34,717 nucleotides of DNA from Acanthaster planci. Taxonomy: Eukaryota; Echinodermata; Asteroidea; Valvatida; Acanthasteridae. Below the pieces are notes generated by a model. That model did no database searches. It had not been told where the DNA came from and saw only the letters and a program-made list of their open reading frames with translations. The position numbers and the translations under genes were made by a program. Of this stretch, positions 9,862-19,299 are shown piece after piece; the first letter of the stretch is position 1; each line of letters begins with the position of its first letter. The stretch spans positions 152,002 to 186,718 of the forward strand of contig NW_019091504.1 in assembly GCF_001949145.1 (NCBI RefSeq). Reading direction: 5' to 3'.

Positions 9862-12800
9862 GTAAGTTACTGCTAAAAGGTGATGGTTATTATGGACATT
9901 TGTTAACAGTTTGTTGAATGAAATGATCGAATCTGAAGATGACTTTGCCGTATGTTGGCTTAGTTCAGAGTTGAGACATGTCATGCGCTGTTCAGGTCCA
10001 CTTCGCCCTAGAGCCAGGCCTAGGATTTCCACTTTACCCCGTCAGTGCTTGAGGTGTAAAGTGTACTTCCAGAACTGTAAGGTTTAAACAAACTGTTTCG
10101 ATAGCCATGATGTATACTCAGTTCCTATATTATCACGGTAACTCTATTAACATGATTAACCCTAACACTCCTCAGTCCTCCAACAGGTGAAGGATTGAGG
10201 AGGGTTAGGGTTAATATTATCGTGGCATCGGAAATTGTAAATTTTGCATTGCTGGTGAGTTTCCAATCAGCAATAGGGCCTAGGGCCTATTATTGGGGTT
10301 CATTACCTTTCTTTAGCACCCAGTTCCTATTATAAGGGAACAAAGTCTACTTTTTCGAAGCAACTTATCTAGACAAGTTGTTGGTGATGTCCTCTTTCAT
10401 ATCAGAAAGAAAACCGAACAGGGCTTTTGGTTTTGAGGGAAATTTTTGGGTAAAAAATTACATGACCAGCTCGAAGAGCCGTGAGCGACAAATAAGTGAA
10501 TGTAGTCTGGTTCCTTGACCTGGATGGAGATTTGTTTTAATGAATCCAAAAAGCCTGAGTCAGGTAACCAGACATGCCAGACAAAAAACAAAATGGTGTG
10601 ATTCGATACCGTGCAAGATATGGGGCCAATGGGTACCCCCCATGTCCAATCCCTATACACACTCTAGACTATTGTTACCTAAAACATCCCCAGAAGTCTG
10701 TAAAGAATTCCTAAGATTCCAATCAAACAATGACCAACACAAAGGCGGAGGGGTTCTCTTTGTCCCATATCTTGCATCATATGTGTGATTCGACTGAATC
10801 TGAGCGAGTGATTGTCTTTTGCCAAACTCGGGTTAGAAATTTAAAGTTTTCTTGCTTAATATTGTTAAAACTTACCTAAACTAGGCCTATCAGGATTGAG
10901 TAATGGTTCCTTAAGGTCAAAATGTTAGTTTGAGAAAGTGGACTTTGTTTCCTTATTATGGGAACAGGGTGCTAATGGTAATGAACACCATAATATTCGC
11001 CCAGGTAATCAATCATTTTTGGCTCAAGGATAAGTTTTATTGAAACAGAGAGAAAAATTCTTCATGTTTCCGTAGGTTTTGATAATTTTTGATAAAAGAT
11101 GTAATTTTTTCAAAATTCGTAAATTCTCCTTGACCGTTTCTGTCATTACCTACTGTCTGTCCCTTTAACAGTTGTTTCTAATGTCGCGCTGCCTTTTCCT
11201 TGTTTTCCTCACCACATCAAAATGAAATCTGGGCTATGATTGGTCTCTGGAATGGAAGCGAATTGAACCATTCACAGTATGGATTTCATCTGTGGGTGAC
11301 ACAGAAACAATAAGGAAAAGATAGGAGCTGTGTTGTGATTGGTCAAGCTGCCATGCAGCTGACTGTCAATGAGAGTACATGTACAGAATTTCACCATTTC
11401 AATGAGGATATAAGGTGAATAAACCTCCCCATCTGACATGTAACTTCACCAAGAAGGCATGTATGAAATTTGGTTGTACAAAAAAATAGCTGTAATGGAA
11501 GAGTAAGTTGGCCCAATGAAAACAGCCAAAATTTGTTTGTGTGAGTTTGTACATGGCTATTTGCAAGGTTTGCATGAACCTTACAGTTCTGGAAGTAGTT
11601 GGGGACTAGAAGCTTAGAAAAGTCAAATTTTCTGGTAATGTTGTACCCTCCCCAGAAGGAGTCCCCAGACTCCTTAAGCTTTATCCCTCAGTTGTATGAA
11701 GCTGTGAACAGCAGAGGCCGCAGAGGTCATTTGTACTCATAAACAGTTTGTAAGGAGTTACAGAATTGAGTGCAACAAATATTTATGTCAGCAAGTAGGG
11801 GTTGCTCCCAGAATTGTGACGCACTCTCTGTGTGCCTTACAAATGCAATTTTAATGCTATGAGATTCTTAATGTGCCCGTTAACCCTGTCAAAAACTGCA
11901 CTTTTTCAATCAAATCTTCCCCCAAAAAGGAATCTTATGAACACGGAGCCGCAAGGGTTTTTTGGACCGTCTAGGTGCTATTTTTGGCAAAAATTCAGAC
12001 CTTTACTTTTGATGTTACCTCTCTTCAACAAGAGATCTTCTCAATTAGCTGCATACTGCAGCACATGTCTGCATTGAACAGAAGACTGGTTCCCGTCTGC
12101 CTTCCGAATATAGGTCATAGGGATGGCAACCAGTCCAATAATGCAACCTCATTTCCTCGGGTATAATCTTGCTGTGTAGAGGTGGTTCCTCGTTAGGAAT
12201 GCGACGCGTACATGTACATGATCCTCGGAGTCAATGTTTTGAATGAGGCAATGCATGCATTGTATATCATTGGACTGGTCACCGTCCCTATTAGGCCTAT
12301 ATATCTTTGCTGGGCTGGGGTGGGACGGGAATCAGTCTTCCGTTCAATGGACATGCATCGCAGTGTGCAGACAAATGTGCAGATCTTTGTTGAAGAGAGG
12401 TAAATTTGTGAGTTAAAGATCTGAATCTTGCCAGAAGTAGCACCTAGACGGTCCAAACAACCATTGTGGTTACGTAGTAATGAGATATTTTTTAGCATAG
12501 ACAAATTTTGGGGGAAGACTTGACTGAAAAAGTGCAGTTTTAGACGGAGTAACGGGCACATTCAGTATGCCATAGTATTACAAAGCAATGAAAAGGTGCA
12601 TCTGCGAGACGTACAGAGAGTGCCTTACAACAGGTGCACGTACCAACTGCATTAAATTTCCTTTTTATGATGTGCAGTCCGTGCCTTTAACACCAATTTT
12701 AATCGATAAGGCTGGCAAATTGACTAATTTTGGATGTCTTTATCAATCAGGATACTTTGTAGTTTTTGCTGAGCTGAGTCTCACTCATGTGTGTATGCAT

Positions 12801-15800
12801 GGTTTTATTTTTCTTAAAGTTGTAATTGTTGTAATTTATATTTTAATGTTTTCCCTTTTTAGGAATATATGCCTGTACATATCTGTTCTACTGTATGCAA
12901 TGATTATGAAATGACTGCAGCTGGAGAGAAAAATTTCACATTTTATATGTGATGAATAAAAATAATGAATGAATGAATGTGTCCAAAGTCAAGATTGCCC
13001 TTTTTACAACCTGTGTACTGTGCCATCCATTGACAGTGCTAAAGAACTCATTAATAAATAGCTCTGTCATGTCAATAGCCTACAGCCAGATACATGTACA
13101 TACCAATAGTGACTACAGTTATAGAAGCCATGGCCCGTAACACAATATCCAAATTCTGTGCTGATCTGGATTGTGAGCCAGGTGCGGTGATGACTTGATA
13201 ATATTCACATTATTTCTTAGGCAAAAGACCCCAGGTTTGGGTCCTTCATCTATCATCTTCTTGCCTCTTCCTTTTTTTTTCTTTTTTTTTATTCTGTGTT
13301 TTCTTTATTTTTTTTTTACATCAAATTCTGTGTTTACTTTCCACTGAAAGTTTTTCCTGTTATTAGTAGATTCATACTTTAGGGGTGTAATTCACTCATG
13401 AATCTGATTTTTATCCCATACACAGCCTCAGAATGAATACATGGAACTCCACCGGAAGCGATATGGCTACCGGCTGGATTACCACGAGAGAAAGTAAGTC
13501 AAATTGTCCTGACATCTTATACTAACTGGAAGTCCCCCCAAATCCAAAATCAAACTTTGTTCCAGGTCTGTGAAGGATTCGGGATACTCATACTTTTATG
13601 GTTTATAAAATGTCCTGATTTATTTTTAAGTATTTGTGTGTCATTTGTTACTGACATTTCTAGATTTGGGGTAGATGCTGGAAGATTCCAAGCAAAAATC
13701 TCTAGAGTTAGGGTCAAAGGTTAGACTCCCATCACTGAGAGTTATCGACTGTAGTTGACATAATTGCAGGAGTGTTACACCATTTCAATGAATATCCTTA
13801 CTGGAAGAAAGCAAACTTGAACAAGAGGAAACTTGAGGTGTATCTCAAGGTTTAACCGGGCTTTCAAGGTACCTCCAGCAAAACCCTTCAGTTTCCATGT
13901 GTTAAATTTGGAGTTCTTCCCCAACAGGGAGAGTATGTGGATGAAATCAGCCATTATGGAGATTGAAAACAAACCTCTTCAAGCCCTTATAATCAGCACT
14001 ACTTACAGGATATTGAAATTGGAAAGCTGAATTGTGTTGAATTACGTTGATTTATTTTTGTAGCCTTGTTTTTTATGAACATTTGATTGCTGTTTTTTTT
14101 CAGACGGAAGAAGGAGGCTCGAGAGCCCCACGAGAGAGCCAAGAAAGCGAAGATGCTGACTGGTATCAAGTAAGTTGGCACATTATCGCATTCTCATTCG
14201 TGAGGTTTACAGCCAACACTTGTTGTAATAGTGTTGCTAAGACTTGTCCAAATACTTTTGTTGTAACCAGAACCTTGTCAAAAAAGGAATACGAGAACAA
14301 AAGACAAGTTGATAATTTGTTCTTTATAGAAACATGTTGTAAAAGGGGTGCTCCACACATGAAGAGTTGATTACATTTTCTTGTGAAAAAGATCTAACTA
14401 GATTTGTCATTAACCTGCCGTATCTTTGTTCCTTCAGAGCCAAGTTATATAACAAGAAGAGACATGCAGAAAAGATCCAGATGAAGAAGACGTAAGTTGA
14501 CAATAGATTGCACCCTTACTGTCGAGTAAATGGAGAGCTTATCCCCATGCTAGTTGGTCACTGCTGTTGTCATGACGGCACTGTACTTGTAACATTTTCT
14601 CACAAGACACATCTTGTGTTGAAGGAAGGAATACCCAAATGTTTTCTAATCATTTTATTACACAAACATTAATTCTATTTCAAAACTGAAAGTTAATTCT
14701 TCATTTTCTTCTGTTTCATTATTTGCCCTACATGTTTGCAATTTGAAGTAAATATTTCTTCTTACAAAGTACAAATTTATTCAAGATGCCCATAACTCTT
14801 GTAGGCATGTTTCACTGTCTGAAAATACCTTCACTTTACTCTGACAGCATCAAAATGCACGAAGAGAAACTCAACAAGAAGCGTAAGACAGACGAAGTGC
14901 CCGAGGGCGCTGTTCCGGCCTACTTGCTGGACCGCGAGGGCCAATCGCGGGCCAAAGTTCTCTCCAACATGGTCAAACAGAAGAGGAAGGAGAAGGCAGG
15001 CAAATGGGATGTCCCCATCCCCAAGGTGCGGGGCGTGTCTGAGCAAGAGGTCTTCAAGGTGCTCAAGACAGGCAAGAAGAGAGGTGAGGAATATGTCTGA
15101 GCGACCTCGGCCTTCTGACCCTACAAACCTTGCTGGATGTTGTTGCCAAGAGCCATTTGTGACCAGTGTGTTACGCCAGCTACTTACATGTAGACTCCAA
15201 TGTTTTAGGAATATAAGAAAACCATGACAATCAGGCCAAGCTATTCATTAAAAATTTAAATAATTGTAAATCTCCTACTTATAAGAGCATGCATTGCCCA
15301 TTCTAGGAAATGTTTTTGGATCAAAAATTTCCATTGCAAGCAGTTATTGGGAAATGAGATGGCCTATCAGATTTAAATCCTATTGACTTTCAAATTAACG
15401 ACATTTCAAAGCAATTTAAACTGTTTCTATTTTCATTGTGTCTTCAAGATAAAGCCTGGAAGCGAATGGTCACCAAAGTTTGCTATGTCGGAGAGGGATT
15501 CACAAGAAAACCGCCCAAATATGAACGCTTCATCCGACCAATGGTAAAACAGGAAATGTTGGAACTTTTCAAAAGGTTGAATTGAATTCACACCCTACTA
15601 AACCACTTGATCGCTGTACTAAGACTGTTTTGGCAAACGTTACTGAAATTTCATCGTATACTATATAAACATCCACCCTTTTAAACCAAAGCATCAGTCT
15701 TTGGACTGTGTTGGAAAAAATTTTATGTGCACCAGTTTTGTCAATACAAAAAATTGTTCACCGCTGAAAGTGAAGATTTTTTATATTGTTGAAAGGACGT

Positions 15801-17096
15801 ACATCATTTTTGTGGTTCTCATCTCAGGGTCTACGTTTCAAGAAAGCTCATGTCACACATCCCGAGCTGAAAGCCACATTCTACCTACCCATCATTGGAG
15901 TCAAGAAAAACCCCAACTCACCCCTGTACACACAGCTAGGGGTCATCACCAAGGGAACCATTGTAGAGGTAAAAGATTTTGAAAGAAATAAAAGCCAGCG
16001 GTCAGAGCTTTAGTAATCACAACCGTGGGCATTTTCCACTTGGTATGAGGGGAGATTTTGATATGTTGGAAGGTCAAGACGAATGTCTTGTCAAGGTTAC
16101 AGTAACTCACAGTTTGGTGGTAACTACACTATGTTGGACTGTCGTATAGCACTGTGACATTATAACGAGGTTACTGAGACCTGCTGAAATACCTTCTTGT
16201 TACCTAAAACCATGTTATGAAGGGACTTCACAAAGAAGAAAAAGAAGATTTGAAAAGACTTTGTACCTCAGTATTTGTTCTTTGTTACCAGACCTTGTTA
16301 CAACCATGCTCCTTATGTCAAGAGTCTCTCCTACCACACACCAATGTGGAGACATTGTGTGGTACTGTACCGCCCTCTGTCTTCACCCACTCTGAGAGGG
16401 AATACACAAGATGCATGTTGCTCCACACGTAGACCACAGTGATCGAGACCAAGATCCGTTAGGCTTGAGATACCCACAAAACAAGTCCCTGACATTGTGT
16501 CTTTAAGCAGTCGAGGTTGAGGGAATTCTTTCCCAATTCATCGTCGACTAATTTCTTTATTCTGGCAGGTTAACGTCAGCGAACTAGGTCTTGTCACACA
16601 AGGAGGCAAGGTTGTCTGGGGTGAGTGGAATTGTTTAGTTCTCTCAAGTAATGTAGCAGCCTAAGAATTCTCACAAATGCATGTTGGGATTCATGCAGAT
16701 TTTTAGAGTGCCTTCATGCAGTCTTCTCTCATGCTTTTGCGTTGCTAAGGTTACCTCAATTTATTTTTTCACAGTCTAAATTAAAAAACAAAAACAACCA
16801 TCTCGGAAATACTTCAGTACAAAATCTGTAATCCTCAGGTCTTTCCAGAACAGTTCACAGGAATGCACTTTACTCTTGGTGGACCTTCAAACTCTTAGCA
16901 TGTGCTTCTTCACAATGTCAACTTCCAAATCACATTTGCAGTACAAAATTCATGTTTTCTCTTATTTAACCAAGTCCAAGCCAGTTTTGATCATGTCATT
17001 TTTTTTTTTTGTCTTTCCAAACATATAGGTAAATACGCCCAAGTGACGAACAACCCAGAGAATGACGGCTGCATTAATGCAGTCCTATTAGTATAA
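9859..17096 (+). CDS. NSA2: NSA2, 60S ribosomal subunit biogenesis factor, 9 coding exons, complete
   Basis: Coding exons: 9859-9861, 13426-13493, 14104-14169, 14438-14491, 14848-15083, 15449-15543, 15828-15968, 16569-16620, 17029-17096. They join in frame to 783 nt, giving exactly 260 residues, the length of human NSA2. The N-terminal half is strongly basic ([15 protein letters not shown], the [10 protein letters not shown] helix, [11 protein letters not shown]), followed by [16 protein letters not shown]. The C-terminal half is the S8e-like fold, with [73 protein letters not shown] and a hydrophobic VLLV end. Nsa2 joins nucleolar pre-60S particles and is needed for 27S pre-rRNA processing in yeast; the human protein is also called TINP1. 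Every intron uses GT/AG. The gene points away from the CREB3L-like gene and towards GON4L. Confidence 0.98.
10155..10215. repeat. 24-bp stem hairpin containing telomere-type words
   Basis: The left arm 10156-10179 (ttaaccctaacactcctc...) and the right arm 10191-10214 (...gaggagggttagggttaa) are reverse complements apart from about two mismatches, with an 11-base loop. The arms contain CCCTAA and TTAGGG, but only one or two units, so this is not a telomeric array. It would form a strong stem in the NSA2 pre-mRNA. Confidence 0.85.
10286..10996. mobile_element. Non-autonomous element with about 70-bp imperfect terminal inverted repeats
   Basis: Sequence 10286-10358 matches the reverse complement of 10927-10996 at roughly three quarters of positions. 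Shared words are gttcattacc, ttagcacc and gaaacaaagtc-type blocks, with a 4-base gap. A second, inner inverted pair (gcaagatatggg near 10612 and cccatatcttgc near 10765) is nested inside. No transposase frame is seen. I could not identify a target-site duplication, so the superfamily is unknown and the ends are approximate. Confidence 0.65.
11845..12588. mobile_element. Long foldback (palindromic) element
   Basis: Sequence from about 11845 to 12157 is repeated in reverse complement from about 12588 down to 12241, with matching blocks through the whole length: aatgtgcccgtta, actgcactttttca, cttcccccaaaa, ggaccgtctaggtgct, ttacctctcttcaaca, agactg-ttcccgtc, accagtccaat. The unpaired centre is only about 80 bases. 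Each arm reads as a short open frame in several phases, but neither resembles a known protein. The element may be a foldback transposon or two head-to-head copies of one MITE. It lies entirely inside NSA2 intron 1. Confidence 0.85.
12588..12979 (+). repeat. Possible non-LTR retrotransposon remnant with a GAAT tail
   Basis: The segment ends in a simple tail of ATGAATAAAAATAATGAATGAATGAATG (described: repeated GAAT/AATG units, 12952-12979), as many LINE 3' ends do. It carries an open frame of 108 codons that is hydrophobic at its end and matches no reverse-transcriptase motif I can see. The call is weak: it rests on the tail alone. Confidence 0.25.
14848..15083 (+). CDS. NSA2: NSA2 exon 5, largest coding exon
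   Basis: Residues 64-142 of NSA2. It carries the central linker ([15 protein letters not shown]), the invariant [20 protein letters not shown] block, the basic [11 protein letters not shown] segment and the start of the S8e-like half. Codon use here is GC-richer than in the flanking introns, and the exon stands out clearly. The acceptor is ctgacag and the donor is GTGAGG after AAGAAGAGAG (phase 1), completed by AT in exon 6. Confidence 0.97.
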
Positions 17097-19176
17097 ACAT
17101 TCCCAGAAATAGACTTTATTGGTCATACGGGACAATGGGCGCTTGTGCACCATCCTAGAGGGCGCTATGGAATGGAATGAATGAAGGCATTCTGATAGCA
17201 AGATTCACTGGTTCCCACCACTAGAAGTCAAGACCAACTGTGAGTGGAGGCCAGTGAACATGACCAAGAATGGAAGAAACAACTTGTCAGTATTGTTAAT
17301 AGCGTGGAGCTCCAAAATTTAGATCTACAGAGCCAGGAACTCCTCGGGTGCCCCGTACTCTCTGTGAAGAGAGACGCTGAGCAGGGCTTTTGTGCACACT
17401 TGCTAGTGACTTTATCTCTTCCCTGGATAGATGTCTTCAATTTTAACTGACCTGCTGGATTCAACACAGCTGCATCAACTGCATGTTGACAGATTGATGC
17501 AGAAAGCATATTCTACGTGTAGTCCGGTCCTGTGAGAAAGGACTTCTGTCTTTGATCTGTGATAGAACTGACTCAGAAACACTTCAGGAAAAGGTCCTTT
17601 ATTTTTTGTCACTGACAGAAGACATATACAATGTATATGGATTTTAAAGACAGAGATCATCTGTTCTCCATTTAGTAACTTTTGTCGTATTGATGTACTG
17701 AGCTTTGTTCATGGTAACCTTTGACATAAATGTGTGCTTTAAAACTCACCAGTCAATATCTGTTGGGCTGACTTAATCAATGTCTAAAGTAGTAGACATT
17801 TCTGAGGTACCATGCATGCAGGATTTCAAAGGGTTTTGCGATAGAGGTGCTTATGCATGATTGTTATAGACAAACTGGGCCTTATTTGGTCCTGCCGCTA
17901 CACAGAAAATACTTCTCAGCAAACTCAAGTGGTGAGCAACATTCTGCCATGAACCAGTTGTGAGCAGTATCTAATGCATGTCACATTAGTTGATTACCAA
18001 TTGTTGCTGAGCATGTATTGTCTTTGTTTGCCATGGCAGCTGGGTCTGAGAAGCGATGTCCTGTATCCCAACATGGTATCTTTTTGGAATTTTACATGTA
18101 GCGTTTGCAAGTGCGCTTGTACGTGGTTGAAGCTGTCCGTAGGACATGTTGGTGAAACAGGTCTTAGCTCTCATCTACACCGAGACCATTTTCTCTTTTC
18201 ATTAGGATGCAAAAATAAATGATACATGAATCTCAGTTTGATTTTTTATGCCAGAAACAAAAGTGCTCAAAAAATTTGTTTCAAAAATTCAAGAGGCATA
18301 CTCATTGAATTCATGCGTCTGCTTCCCAGTATATTTCCCGGGATGATTTCTGTTTTAATGGCAAATCCATGAAAGGGTGTGACCATTGGCCTTTTTACCG
18401 CCTGAATTAAATAAAACATATCTTTTTTGCCTGAAACTGCTGTCCATGTCCAGTTTTTATACTTTCAGTTCATACAATATCAAATATATTACTTCAAAAA
18501 GGGCAAGCATTCCATTTTATAAACAAATTATCAATCATTAATATAAATAAATGCTGCATGTTACATGCAATAATTACAATCAACCAATCCTGCACTACAA
18601 CTAAAACTGTACAGGTGTCTCTTCTTGGAGCTATCAAAATCATCTGGCAAAAAATTACTCGAATCTGGTTCTTTCATACCAAAGTAAACAGGCTAAAAGG
18701 CCATTTCCAACCTGAATGAAATCAATGTTTGTAGATAAATGCTCCAACCTACACTGATGTCAAACGGGCAAAACATCATTTTAGCCTCTCACTGGGACCC
18801 TGAATAAACATCACCATCATCCCCACCCCACTTGATACCCCTCCTCGGTCAACTTTCACAAGTGTCCATGTTACACTTCACACTTTCCAATCCAGCACAT
18901 TTTTACGTCAAATTTTGAGGGCTTAAAACTTCCCAGAGACGAAAACTTCATTCCACCTTAGAATGAGAAGCTTGGAACAATGCATGTGTGCACTAGGAAT
19001 GTCCTATCTCCTCAAGACCGTTGTTCCAAGTTTTAAGAGGTTCTTAATGATTGATGGTAGAATTCCTTTGACAATAAAAGAGTAGAATTGGGGAGGGGGG
19101 TGTTGGGTTAGAGGGAGAGGGGAGAGGTATCATCCTTGAGAATTCCTCTTGCATTGCTTCTCATTCTACCTCTTAT
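17097..19176. other. Convergent 3' UTR region between NSA2 and GON4L
   Basis: No coding gene seen. For NSA2 (plus) the first AATAAA hexamers after the stop are at 18214-18219 and 18410-18415, implying a UTR of about 1.1 to 1.3 kb. For GON4L (minus) no AATAAA or ATTAAA occurs between its stop at 19177 and 18360; the first is ATTAAA on the minus strand at 18359-18354, and the next AATAAA lies near 17604-17599. If those signals are used, the two transcripts overlap tail to tail. Confidence 0.5.
18410..18415 (+). terminator. Candidate NSA2 polyadenylation signal AATAAA
   Basis: Canonical hexamer in the NSA2 3' flank, followed 15 to 50 bases later by T- and GT-containing sequence. An alternative identical hexamer occurs at 18214-18219. 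Which is used cannot be told from sequence alone. Confidence 0.4.
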
Positions 19177-19299
19177 CTAACCATCCTCATCTTCATCTGA
19201 TGTCACTTCCTCCCCATCGTCACTATCATCTTCATCGTCGTTGTCATCTTGTGAGGCGGATTGGAATAACTTCATCAATGTAGCAAACCTATCACTAAC
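19177..19299 (-). CDS. GON4L: GON4L last exon
   Basis: Begins VSDRFATLMKLFQSAS (third SANT helix) after an acag acceptor at 19300 and ends in a short acidic tail (DDNDDEDDSDDGEE, then SDEDEDG) at TAG 19179-19177. Human GON4L also ends in an acidic Asp/Glu tail just after the SANT domain, so the C-terminus looks complete. Confidence 0.95.
   Translation of the reverse strand, partial: VSDRFATLMKLFQSASQDDNDDEDDSDDGEEVTSDEDEDG

Larger units (their letters stand above)
9862..13425 (+). other. NSA2 intron 1, 3.56 kb of stacked inverted-repeat elements
   Basis: No protein-coding segment is recognised. The intron contains a telomere-word hairpin (10155-10215), a roughly 710-bp element with about 70-bp inverted ends (10286-10996), a long foldback element (11845-12588) and a segment ending in a GAAT-type tail (about 12588-12979). 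The remaining parts, 10997-11844 and 12980-13425, are plain AT-rich sequence. The T-rich stretch at 13270-13320 lies about 100 to 155 bases before the acceptor and may form part of the polypyrimidine context. Confidence 0.7.

Noticed and set aside
10156-10214. Telomeric repeat array
   Set aside because: Only one to two TTAGGG units per arm, in a hairpin; not tandem.
12193-12561. A 122-codon minus-strand open frame in NSA2 intron 1
   Set aside because: It lies wholly in the right arm and centre of the foldback element; the left arm gives unrelated frames and no protein motif is seen.
13186-13262. GTGATGA word resembling a C box of a C/D snoRNA in NSA2 intron 1
   Set aside because: No matching CTGA D box at a suitable distance and no terminal stem.
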